64,000 nucleotides of DNA from assembly GCF_009741375.1 (NCBI RefSeq), contig NZ_WOWP01000034.1, positions 62,001-126,000 on the forward strand, given 5' to 3'. This DNA is from Flavobacterium rakeshii (lineage in GTDB: Bacteria; Bacteroidota; Bacteroidia; Flavobacteriales; Flavobacteriaceae). This document shows positions 31,500 to 40,618 of this stretch, piece after piece. Position 1 is the stretch's first letter; every line of letters starts with the position of its first letter. The position numbers were made by a program, and so were the translations under genes. The notes under the pieces were generated by a model, which searched no databases, had not been told where the DNA came from, and was given only the letters and a program-made list of their open reading frames with translations.

Positions 31500-33383
31500 A
31501 TGACCAAAACATTACGGTTACTCATATTATTAACCTTACTTTTTGTGGCTGTACCCATGGCCGCACAGGTCACTCCTGTACAGGACTCTATACCCCAACT
31601 GAACGATACTGTAAAACAGAAACGGGATGAGATGTACAAAAACATACAGAACTACTCTAAAAAAAGAAAGTTCACCAAGTTTTTACACAAGCTTATATTT
31701 AGACCTGTACGCGAACAGGAAGCATCGGGTACTCGTAAAAGAACAAGGGAAAACGCGCCCGAAATGCAGGATCGCTATACCAAATACAGTGACAAGGTAA
31801 TCAGAAAAATAAATATAGTAACGTTAGATCCTTTTGGGTATTCCATAACCGATACTGCACGAAAGCCCGGCAATTGGGCCGAACGATTTGGTAATGGCAT
31901 TCACCTTAAAACAAAGCAAATGACAATAAAAAACCTGTTGCTGTTTAAGGAAAAGGAACGACTGGACACCCTCATAGTTGCAGAAACCGAACGTTTAATA
32001 CGTTCGCAACGCTATACCCGCAGGGTAATTATAAATGCCATACCTGTTAACGGTACAAAAGACTCTATAGATGTAGAGGTAAGAGTACTGGACTCCTGGA
32101 GCCTTATACCAAATGGTTCGGCTTCATCTTCAAGAACCACCTTTGAACTTACTGAACGGAACTTCTTTGGGCTTGGGCATGAATTTCGTAATGAATTTGA
32201 TAAGGAACTCAACACAGGTCAAACGGCTTATTTGGGGCAATATACCGTATATAATATTCTTAACACTTATATGCAGGGACAGCTTACCTACAAAATACAT
32301 ACTGATGAAAGCTACCTTAAAAGTTTTGGGTTACAAAGGGAGTTTTTCTCGGCATATACCCGCTGGGCAGGTGGTATTTACCTGGAAGAAAAACTGGTTA
32401 GGGACTCGCTCCCCGATATACAGAATGTATATGCCATGCAGAATATGAAATCTGACTTTAAAGAGTTTTGGGGAGGCTATTCCTTTAAAATATTTAAAGG
32501 CTTTACCGAAGAAGACCGTACTACAAACCTAGTGACAACCGCAGGCTTCAATACCAGGCGATATACAGAAAAACCATCTGTTATATACGACTCGGTTGGG
32601 TATTACTCTAACGAAAGGCTTTATTTGGCAAGCATTGGTTTAACCTCAAGAAAATTCGTTCAGGATAAGTTCCTTTTCAATTATGATATTGTTGAAGATA
32701 TCCCCATAGGGCGCACCTATTCCTTAACCGGAGGCACACAGGCAAAAAACGGAGAAAACCGCATTTATCTGGGCGGGCGGTATGCTATAGGTAACTACTT
32801 TAAATGGGGTTTTTTAAGCCTTAGTACTGAGCTAGGATCCTTTTTCTATAAGGGCAAAACCGAACAAACTACACTACGGTTTGACCTGCTTTACTTTACC
32901 AACATGAAAGAATGGGGAAACTGGCGTTTCAGGCATTTTATACAGCCCCGCCTTGTTTTTGGCGATAACAGAATGCCTTTCATTAAAGACCAGCTTAATC
33001 TTGGTAACGATACCGGTATACAGGGCTTTGAAAGTACCACACCACTGGGAACTAAAAAATTCATTTTAACACTGCAAACTCAAAGTTACGCTCCGTGGGA
33101 GGTTTTAGGTTTCCGTTTAAATCCTTTTGCTAATATTACCCTTGGTGTAATAGGTGATGAATACAACAAATTATACGAAAGTAAGTTTTACAGTAAATTT
33201 GGTGTAGGGTTGCTTATTACTAACGACTACCTTGTATTTAGCAGCTTCCAGTTATCGTTTGCCTTTTTCCCTAGCATCCCCGGAAATGGCGATAACATAT
33301 TCAAAACCAATAGCTTTAAAAATAACGACATTATATTACCAGATTTCCAGATTGGCAAACCCGAGGTGGTACCTTATAATTAA
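31500..33383 (+). CDS. Outer-membrane barrel protein with POTRA-like N-terminus
   Basis: 627 residues. Signal peptide LLILLTLLFVAVPMAAQ. After a basic region, residues about 100-200 read like one POTRA unit (VIRKINIVTLDPFGYSI, then RLIRSQRYTRRVIINAIP and DSIDVEVRVLDSWSLIP). The rest is barrel-like with alternating aromatic residues and a C-terminal region FSSFQLSFAFFPSIPG. This suggests an Omp85-type relative, but without the usual set of POTRA units or a clear VRGF-type motif. It could insert or export something at the outer membrane. Monocistronic; the following ABC transporter is 93 bases away. Confidence 0.7.
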   Translation: MTKTLRLLILLTLLFVAVPMAAQVTPVQDSIPQLNDTVKQKRDEMYKNIQNYSKKRKFTKFLHKLIFRPVREQEASGTRKRTRENAPEMQDRYTKYSDKVIRKINIVTLDPFGYSITDTARKPGNWAERFGNGIHLKTKQMTIKNLLLFKEKERLDTLIVAETERLIRSQRYTRRVIINAIPVNGTKDSIDVEVRVLDSWSLIPNGSASSSRTTFELTERNFFGLGHEFRNEFDKELNTGQTAYLGQYTVYNILNTYMQGQLTYKIHTDESYLKSFGLQREFFSAYTRWAGGIYLEEKLVRDSLPDIQNVYAMQNMKSDFKEFWGGYSFKIFKGFTEEDRTTNLVTTAGFNTRRYTEKPSVIYDSVGYYSNERLYLASIGLTSRKFVQDKFLFNYDIVEDIPIGRTYSLTGGTQAKNGENRIYLGGRYAIGNYFKWGFLSLSTELGSFFYKGKTEQTTLRFDLLYFTNMKEWGNWRFRHFIQPRLVFGDNRMPFIKDQLNLGNDTGIQGFESTTPLGTKKFILTLQTQSYAPWEVLGFRLNPFANITLGVIGDEYNKLYESKFYSKFGVGLLITNDYLVFSSFQLSFAFFPSIPGNGDNIFKTNSFKNNDIILPDFQIGKPEVVPYN

Positions 33384-33476
33384 CAGATTTACTTTTTCCT
33401 GAAAATTTTATTTAAATTGGTAACAAAACCTTACATGGTTCGTCATATTATCAAAGTAACCTAAAACAAGAAGCTT

Positions 33477-34376
33477 TTGGAAACCATACTAACCATCAAC
33501 AACCTACACAAAAAATTTCGCCATGTACATGCGGTAAACAATGTTTCCTTTGAAATAAAAAAGGGAAATGTTTATGGAATATTAGGCCCTAACGGAAGCG
33601 GAAAATCTACCACTTTAGGTATCATCCTTAATGTTGTAAACAAAACATCGGGCAGCTATAGCTGGTTTAACGGTGACCTTGAAACCCATGATGCCCTTAA
33701 AAAAGTAGGAGCTATTATTGAAAGACCTAACTTTTATCCTTACATGACAGCTTATGAAAACCTTAAGCTTGTATGTGGTATTAAAGGGGCTCCGTTAGAA
33801 AAAATTGACGAAAAACTGGAACTGGTAGGGTTACTGGAAAGAAAAGACAGCAAATTTAAAACCTATTCTCTGGGTATGAAACAAAGACTGGCAATAGCCA
33901 GTGCCCTGCTTAACGACCCTGAAATATTAATACTTGATGAACCTACAAATGGACTTGACCCACAGGGAATACGACAGATAAGGGATATCATAAGGCATAT
34001 TGCCTCACTGGGCACTACCATACTACTGGCTTCTCACCTGCTTGACGAAGTAGAAAAAGTATGTTCGCATGTTGTGGTACTTAGAAAAGGAGTTGTACTT
34101 TACACAGGTACTGTTAACGGAATGATTTCAAACGAAGGTTTTTTTGAACTTCAGGCTAACGATAACCAAACGCTTAAAACTATTTTACAGCAACACCCGG
34201 CTATCGATAAAATTGAGGAGAACGAAGGCAAACTAATCGTTTACCTTAAAGAGTCTCTTGAAGCTGCCGATCTTAATAAACACCTAACAGCACAGGGTAT
34301 TTATCTAAGTCATTTAGTTAAGCGTCAATACAGCCTTGAAGAACAATTTATCCAGTTAACCTCATCTGCAAAATAA
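33477..34376 (+). CDS. ABC transporter ATP-binding protein
   Basis: 299 residues. Walker A GPNGSGKST (about residue 36), signature YSLGMKQRL, Walker B ILILDEPTNGLDP, and the H-loop in LLASHLLDEVEK. This is the CcmA/DrrA-type subfamily that pairs with ABC-2 permeases. The start codon is TTG at 33477, as no earlier ATG or GTG fits the conserved opening ILTINNLHKKFRHV. It is followed 9 bases later by its permease. It could export a drug, lipid or peptide; the sequence does not decide. Confidence 0.93.
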   Translation: METILTINNLHKKFRHVHAVNNVSFEIKKGNVYGILGPNGSGKSTTLGIILNVVNKTSGSYSWFNGDLETHDALKKVGAIIERPNFYPYMTAYENLKLVCGIKGAPLEKIDEKLELVGLLERKDSKFKTYSLGMKQRLAIASALLNDPEILILDEPTNGLDPQGIRQIRDIIRHIASLGTTILLASHLLDEVEKVCSHVVVLRKGVVLYTGTVNGMISNEGFFELQANDNQTLKTILQQHPAIDKIEENEGKLIVYLKESLEAADLNKHLTAQGIYLSHLVKRQYSLEEQFIQLTSSAK

Positions 34377-34385
34377 ACCGCCACC

Positions 34386-35225
34386 ATGAAACGACTTTTA
34401 AATATAGAACTGCAAAAACTTTGGAAAAACAGATCCAGTAAAGTACTCATTATAACTTATTTCATACTGTTAAGCTTTTTGGCTTTCATGTCAAGCATTA
34501 AGCTAACTCTTTTTGGACAGGAAGTAAAACTTGCCGATCAGGGAATATTTGATTTCCCTTACATATGGCACTTTAACTTTTTTGTTGCCGGGCTACTTAA
34601 AATTTTCCTTGCCTTGGTTATTGTTTCCATGATGTCTAACGAATACACTTATGGCACCCTGAAACAAAACCTTATTGACGGATTGAGTAAAAAGGAGTTC
34701 CTTATCTCAAAAATGCTTACGGTCTTATTATTCTCGGCAATATCTACCATTTTCGTATTTACAGTGAGTATTATATTGGGTTACAGCTTTTCTTCTTACA
34801 CAGAGGCTTCAATAGTATTTTCTGATTTATTTTACATACCATCATACTTTTTAAAACTGGTTGCTTTCTTTTCATTCTGCTTATTTGCAGGGGTATTAAT
34901 AAAGCGTTCGGCATTTGCTATTGGTTTTATAGCAGTATGGTATATAATAGAGAAAATTATACACTTTTCTTTATTTAAATATGTATTCGGAAACGACAAG
35001 ACACTGGAAACCGCTATAGGTTTTTTGCCTTTAGAATCTATGTACAACATGATGAAAGAACCCATCACAAGGTTTAAAACTTATAATGCCATAGAGAATC
35101 AGGTTAGCGGTGTTGGTGAAGTCCGTTTTTACGGTGTACACTGGTATGAAATTGTTATAGTTTTAGCGTGGACTGCTATATTTATAACATTATCATATAA
35201 TATTTTGAAAAAGAGAGATTTATAA
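34386..35225 (+). CDS. ABC-2 type transporter permease
   Basis: 279 residues with six or seven hydrophobic segments. The N-terminus RLLNIELQKLWKNRSSKVL is the typical cytoplasmic lead of ABC-2 permeases (gliding or antibiotic export type), followed by TYGTLKQNLIDGLSKKEFL, the elbow-like region. It is paired with the preceding ATPase by gene order. Substrate unknown. Confidence 0.87.
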   Translation: MKRLLNIELQKLWKNRSSKVLIITYFILLSFLAFMSSIKLTLFGQEVKLADQGIFDFPYIWHFNFFVAGLLKIFLALVIVSMMSNEYTYGTLKQNLIDGLSKKEFLISKMLTVLLFSAISTIFVFTVSIILGYSFSSYTEASIVFSDLFYIPSYFLKLVAFFSFCLFAGVLIKRSAFAIGFIAVWYIIEKIIHFSLFKYVFGNDKTLETAIGFLPLESMYNMMKEPITRFKTYNAIENQVSGVGEVRFYGVHWYEIVIVLAWTAIFITLSYNILKKRDL

Positions 35226-35269
35226 AAGCAATAGCACAGAGGTTTTATAAATTTTATATAAATTTACAA

Positions 35270-35283
35270 AAACCTTAACGTTA
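35270..35283 (+). promoter_or_regulatory. Shared upstream motif AAACCTTAACGTTA (first type IX cargo gene)
   Basis: Five bases before the GTG start at 35289. The same core (AAACCTT then AACGTTA) recurs upstream of 38114. Could be a promoter or operator; inference. Confidence 0.35.
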
Positions 35284-35288
35284 CTGCT

Positions 35289-38057
35289 GTGAAATTGAAA
35301 TTTATATATTTATTACTCCTTTTTTTTAATATTTCTGTTTGGGCACAAAGTGACTGCCCTGAGGCCATAATAGTTTGTGGCGGCATGGACTATTATGGGC
35401 TTAGTGCAGGAGGAGTAGGTAATATCGTAGAATTAAGCACTGCAACTAACGATTGTCATAGTGAAGAGCACTTTAGCGTTTGGTTTAAAATCCAGATAAA
35501 AGACGGCGGTACACTGGGTTTTGTACTTACTCCTGAAGAAATAGATGACCTTGTTGTTGATTTTGATTTTTGGCTATTCGGGCCTAATCTTGAATGCGGC
35601 AATCTTGGTGATCCTATTAGGTGTTCTACCACTAACCCACTACAGGCAGGACTGGATTACAACACAACCGGAATGAATGAAACCGAGATTGATGTATCTG
35701 AAGGTCCTAGTGCTGACGGAAACGGATTTGTACAATGGGTTGATGTTGAAGATGATGAAATTTATTATTTAGTGGTAGACAGGCCACACGGCTTTAGTAA
35801 CTTCTCTATAGAATGGACCGGTACAGCTACTTTTCACGAAGTTCCTTATTTTGATAACCCAAACGACATTCCGCTTGGATTAACCCAGTGTGATGGTGAT
35901 GACGGGGTGTACGACCAAATGGCTGTTTTTGATCTTACCATATATCAGGATATGTTTATAGGTACACAAACCGATGTTGACCTTACCTATCATGTGAGTA
36001 TGAATGATATGATTACCGGCGAAAACCCAATGACTTCCCCACAATCATTTACATGTGGTGCCCCACTAACAACAGTATACCTGAGAATGACAAACCCGGT
36101 TACGGGCTGTTACGATATACAAACCTTTAATCTTGTTATACCTGTTATTAGCGGAGATGCTGAAAACATTACACTATGTGACGATAACCAAAACGGTATA
36201 CGGGAGTTTGACCTCACGGTTAATGACCCCGATATTATAGGCAATACCGATAATGCTTCTGTAACTTATTATACCTCTATGCAGGATGCCGAAAATGCCA
36301 CAGGAGCTATTGGTCCTTTATACGAAAACACCACTCCCTATGAAAGTGAAATAATATGGGCCCGACTGGAAAAAACAAATGAAAACTGCTTTGACTTAAT
36401 TCCTTTTACCATAAGTATTTATAGCTTTGAAATTCCCCCAATGCCTATTAATCTTTGTGATAGCGATGGTACTGAAGACGGACTTACAACTTTTAACCTT
36501 ACTGTAAATGAAGATTCCCTTTCGGGTAACATTTCAAATACTTCTTTTTTATACTATGCTTCGGGCTCTGATTTACAGAATGACAATCCTATAAATAATC
36601 CGGAAAATTATTTCAGCACGGCTAATCCGCAAACAGTATATGTAAAAATGACCAATAACGACACCGGGTGTTTTGCCACACAGTCGTTTTCCATAGGTAC
36701 ATCAACAGTAACGCCGGGAACACCGCAAAATATTGCCATGTGTGACGATAATCAAAACGGAATACAACAGTTTGATCTTTCTGTCAATGATTCCCTCGTG
36801 CAGGATGGTGATACTTCAGCCGATATAACCTATTACAGTTCGCAAGAAGATGCTGTTAATGCTGCTAACCCGCTTAACCTGCCTTATCAAAACCAACAAC
36901 CTTATACCGATGAGACTATTTGGGTAAGAATGGAAAGAAATAATGACAACGAATGTTTCAGTATAACATCCTTTACCATTAGTATAATCAATCTTCCTGT
37001 TTTCAATAATCCAAACGATATATTGTTAGACCTTAGCCAGTGTGATAATGATGGTATAGACGACCAGTCTAACGCATTTAACCTTACTGCTCACGAAGAA
37101 ATGTTTACCGGAACACAAACCAATTTGGTATACTCTTACTACGCCAGTATGGACGATTTTAATGTCGGTAATGCAATTGTAAATCCGCAGGCTTATGCTA
37201 ATATTACCAATCCGCAAACAATTTATACACAAATTTATAATACAGAAACAGGTTGTTACAGTCCGTTGCAAAACTTCACTATCGAAATCATCAACCCTAT
37301 TGTAGCAGGCGAACCTTCCGATTTATGGCAGTGCGACCTTCACATGAATGGCTTGCAACTTTTTATACTAAGCGTTAACGATGAACTTATTGCAAATGGC
37401 GAGTCTAACAGGGAGGTTACTTATTATCCCTCACTTCAGGATGCTCAAAATGAAACCAATCCGTTAAATGATGTACACCAAAACAGTGTTCCTTACACAG
37501 GACAAACCATTTGGGCAAGGCTCGAAAGTACTGATGGCTGTTTAGGGTATGACATTACATCATTTACTATTAGTGTAGCCCAACTACCCGAAATAAATTA
37601 TACCATAAGAATTGAAGACTTTACCAAATATGACAATTCCATAGCTATTGATATTGCAAATTGGGAAGATTTTGAATACTCTATGGATGGCGAAAATTAT
37701 ACCAATATACCTTATTTCGGCAGTCTTATTCCGGGAGTATATGAGGTATACATTCGATCTAAAGACGGATGTAAAACCGAACAGGAAGATGTAGTGCTTT
37801 TAAACTACCCTAAATACTTCACTCCAAACGGAGACGGTATTAACGAAACCTGGCAGGTTTATTTTATTTACTTCCTCCCTAAATCAAAAATTTCAATCTT
37901 TGACCGCTATGGCAAACTGGTTAGCAGCTTTTGGGGAGACAGCATAGGCTGGGACGGTATGTATAACGGAGAAGCCCTTCCGTCAACCGATTATTGGTTT
38001 TTACTTGAATTAGAGGACGGAAGAAACATCAAAGGACATTTTGCCATGGTTAGGTAA
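35289..38057 (+). CDS. Type IX secretion cargo protein with type B sorting domain and repeated adhesin-like modules
   Basis: 922 residues, GTG start at 35289. Signal peptide KFIYLLLLFFNISVWAQ. An N-terminal domain with conserved Cys (about 20-185) is followed by six modules of about 95 residues, each with Cys-Asp near the start (LCDDNQNGIREFDLTVND type), a TYY segment and a closing C..(I/T)SFTIS. The C-terminus, YPKYFTPNGDGINETWQVYF then SIFDRYGKLV and DYWFLLELEDGRNIKGHF, is the gliding-motility-associated type B domain that sends proteins through the type IX system to the cell surface. Probably an adhesin. First of three such genes in a row. Confidence 0.92.
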   Translation: MKLKFIYLLLLFFNISVWAQSDCPEAIIVCGGMDYYGLSAGGVGNIVELSTATNDCHSEEHFSVWFKIQIKDGGTLGFVLTPEEIDDLVVDFDFWLFGPNLECGNLGDPIRCSTTNPLQAGLDYNTTGMNETEIDVSEGPSADGNGFVQWVDVEDDEIYYLVVDRPHGFSNFSIEWTGTATFHEVPYFDNPNDIPLGLTQCDGDDGVYDQMAVFDLTIYQDMFIGTQTDVDLTYHVSMNDMITGENPMTSPQSFTCGAPLTTVYLRMTNPVTGCYDIQTFNLVIPVISGDAENITLCDDNQNGIREFDLTVNDPDIIGNTDNASVTYYTSMQDAENATGAIGPLYENTTPYESEIIWARLEKTNENCFDLIPFTISIYSFEIPPMPINLCDSDGTEDGLTTFNLTVNEDSLSGNISNTSFLYYASGSDLQNDNPINNPENYFSTANPQTVYVKMTNNDTGCFATQSFSIGTSTVTPGTPQNIAMCDDNQNGIQQFDLSVNDSLVQDGDTSADITYYSSQEDAVNAANPLNLPYQNQQPYTDETIWVRMERNNDNECFSITSFTISIINLPVFNNPNDILLDLSQCDNDGIDDQSNAFNLTAHEEMFTGTQTNLVYSYYASMDDFNVGNAIVNPQAYANITNPQTIYTQIYNTETGCYSPLQNFTIEIINPIVAGEPSDLWQCDLHMNGLQLFILSVNDELIANGESNREVTYYPSLQDAQNETNPLNDVHQNSVPYTGQTIWARLESTDGCLGYDITSFTISVAQLPEINYTIRIEDFTKYDNSIAIDIANWEDFEYSMDGENYTNIPYFGSLIPGVYEVYIRSKDGCKTEQEDVVLLNYPKYFTPNGDGINETWQVYFIYFLPKSKISIFDRYGKLVSSFWGDSIGWDGMYNGEALPSTDYWFLLELEDGRNIKGHFAMVR

Positions 38058-38077
38058 TTTTTTTTTGTAATTTTATA

Positions 38078-38092
38078 AAACCTTTAACGTTA
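38078..38092 (+). promoter_or_regulatory. Shared upstream motif AAACCTTTAACGTTA (second type IX cargo gene)
   Basis: 21 bases before the ATG at 38114; same core as at 35270-35283. Confidence 0.35.
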
Positions 38093-38113
38093 ATCCGTTA
38101 AACGGGCTATGCT

Positions 38114-40609
38114 ATGAAAAAAATTACCTTACTATTACTTTTACTTTTATCCTTAAAAGCTTTCGCACAAAAAGAAGCTAATTACTGGTATTTCGGCAAC
38201 AAAGCAGGTCTTCATTTTCTGGACAACGGTACTGTACAAACACTATCTGACGGACAAATGACAACCAATGAAGGTTGTAGCTCAATATCAGATGAACTGG
38301 GTAACTTACTCTTTTATACTGATGGTCGTACCGTTTGGGACCAAAACCATGTAATTATGCCTAATGCTAATTATTCTACAGGCACCGGGCTTTTAGGCGA
38401 CCCTTCCAGTACACAATCGGGTATTATAGTACCAAAGGCAGACGACCCTAATATCTATTATATTTTTACGGTTGATGAACCTCATCATGAAAATACCGCT
38501 ACCTATCCCAACCCTTTTCCAGGTCCCTACATAGATGGTAGTACCATACCGGCATCTGACGACGGACTCAACAATGGTTTCAACTACTCAATAGTAGACC
38601 TTTCTGTAACAGGAAATAACGGCAGCATAGGTGACGTTACAACCAGAAATGTACATTTAGTTACTTATGACGATACTAATATTGAGGAGTTAAAATACAA
38701 ATGTTCTGAAAAAATTACAGCAGTTAAAAACGCTGAAGGAACCGGATACTGGGTTATAACTCATTTTATAAATAAATTTTACGCCTTTTTTGTAGATAGT
38801 AACGGGGTAAACGAAACTCCGGTAATAAGTGAGCTTGAACCTCTAATTCCCACTTCAGGTTATCGCAGAAATGCTATTGGGTGTATTAAAATATCACCTA
38901 CAGGTAACAAACTTGTAGTAGCCCACACCCAGGCAGGTACAGAAACAGGTGAAACCACATTAAGCGGAAAAGTATACCTGTATGATATGGATAACGCTAC
39001 TGGAGAAATATCTAATCCGGTATTAATAAAAGATAATATAACACCTTATGGTGTAGAATTCTCTCCTTCGGGAAAAAAACTATATGTATCTTATGATCCT
39101 GCCGGAGGGTTAAACGGTGTTTATCAATATGATGTTGAAAGCAGTGATATACCGCTTTCACAAGTACTTATAACAAGCACACCACAATCTGGAACATTAC
39201 AATTAGGACCTAACGGTAAAATATACAGAGCTGTAGTAGCGTCTCAAAACCTTGATGTTATAAATAACCCCGAAGAAACAGGCATTGCCTGTGGTTATCA
39301 AACTAATGCCATTACTTTACCTGCAGGAGCCGAATGCTTTTTTGGGCTTCCGCCTTTTATAACTTCTTATTTTTTTGCCAGTATTGAGGTCCAAAATACT
39401 TGTTTAGGCGAGGAGTCACAATTCACTCTTCTGGTTTCTAATGAGTTTGACGCAATATCCTGGAATTTTGGCGATGGTTCACCCGCTTCAAATGAAACAA
39501 TACCAACACATACATACACCAGCCCCGGTACATACAATGTAGTTGCAAACATAACCTACGCAGGAGAAGATTTTACTTTTTCACAAACCGTAACCATTGT
39601 TGCAATTCCGGTTGCTAATGATGCCCCTAACCTAACCCTTTGTGACATTAGTGATGATGGTACCGAAAACTTTGTTTTAAGCAATAATACCGATATAATA
39701 TTAGGAGACCAGGACCCCGATGATTATGATGTAACTTACTACGATTCACTGGAAAATGCCCATAATGCAAACCTACCGGTTAATCCAAATAGTTATAATA
39801 ACAGTAGTGACCCTCAAACCATATATGCACGTGTACAAAACAAAAGCAATACAAACTGTTATGACATAACCTCATTTATGGTAAGCACTATAGCTATACC
39901 GGCTATTAATGCTACTGATGACGTGAGGATATGCGCCAACTCTAACAGCCATATAACACTTAGTTCGGGTATTACAAGTTCACAATATACTTACGAATGG
40001 TCTACCGGAGAAACTACACCTGTAATACAGGTAAGCCGTCCCGGCACCTATGCTGTTACCCTAACTAATCAAAACGGCTGTAAAAAAACACAAGTTATAA
40101 CCGTAACGCCTTCTGACGTTGCCCAAATAGAAAGTGTAGATGTAGTTGATCTTGTAGACAACAATACAGTAACTGTACACGTTACACCTACAGGAGGAGT
40201 TAATACTACTTATGGATATAGTATAGATATGCCTAATGGTCCGTTTCAGGAATCTAACTTTTTTGAAAGAGTAAAGCCTGGGGTACATACAGTTTATGTT
40301 TCAGATGTAAACGGATGTGGTACTGTATTAAAGCAATTCTCTGTTCTCTCCATACCAAAATTCTTTACTCCAAACGGAGATGGTGTTCACGACACATGGG
40401 ATATTGTAGGTATGAACTTAAAATTTTATCAAAACAGTACCATATTTATTTATGACCGATATGGAAAACTGTTAGCCAGTGTAGACCCGAAAGGCAAAGG
40501 ATGGGATGGCACCTTTAATGGTCATCCTTTACCTTCTACAGATTACTGGTATGTTGTAGCTCTTGATGACGGAAGGGTAATTAAGGGTCATTTTAGTATG
40601 ATCAGGTAA
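38114..40609 (+). CDS. Type IX secretion cargo protein with PKD and type B sorting domains
   Basis: 831 residues. Signal peptide KITLLLLLLLSLKAFAQ. N-terminal propeller-like region (WYFGNKAGLHFLDNGTVQ; GNLLFYTDGRTVWDQNH; ISPTGNKLVVAH; FSPSGKKLYVSYD), PKD domain (WNFGDGSPASNETIPTHTY) at about residue 450, one module like those of the 35289 protein (LCDISDDGTENFVLSN), an Ig-like YEWSTGETTPVIQVSRPGTY unit, and the type B C-terminal domain IPKFFTPNGDGVHDTWD. Probably a surface-exposed binding protein. Tandem paralogue of the next gene. Confidence 0.92.
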   Translation: MKKITLLLLLLLSLKAFAQKEANYWYFGNKAGLHFLDNGTVQTLSDGQMTTNEGCSSISDELGNLLFYTDGRTVWDQNHVIMPNANYSTGTGLLGDPSSTQSGIIVPKADDPNIYYIFTVDEPHHENTATYPNPFPGPYIDGSTIPASDDGLNNGFNYSIVDLSVTGNNGSIGDVTTRNVHLVTYDDTNIEELKYKCSEKITAVKNAEGTGYWVITHFINKFYAFFVDSNGVNETPVISELEPLIPTSGYRRNAIGCIKISPTGNKLVVAHTQAGTETGETTLSGKVYLYDMDNATGEISNPVLIKDNITPYGVEFSPSGKKLYVSYDPAGGLNGVYQYDVESSDIPLSQVLITSTPQSGTLQLGPNGKIYRAVVASQNLDVINNPEETGIACGYQTNAITLPAGAECFFGLPPFITSYFFASIEVQNTCLGEESQFTLLVSNEFDAISWNFGDGSPASNETIPTHTYTSPGTYNVVANITYAGEDFTFSQTVTIVAIPVANDAPNLTLCDISDDGTENFVLSNNTDIILGDQDPDDYDVTYYDSLENAHNANLPVNPNSYNNSSDPQTIYARVQNKSNTNCYDITSFMVSTIAIPAINATDDVRICANSNSHITLSSGITSSQYTYEWSTGETTPVIQVSRPGTYAVTLTNQNGCKKTQVITVTPSDVAQIESVDVVDLVDNNTVTVHVTPTGGVNTTYGYSIDMPNGPFQESNFFERVKPGVHTVYVSDVNGCGTVLKQFSVLSIPKFFTPNGDGVHDTWDIVGMNLKFYQNSTIFIYDRYGKLLASVDPKGKGWDGTFNGHPLPSTDYWYVVALDDGRVIKGHFSMIR

Positions 40610-40618
40610 AAAAATGCG

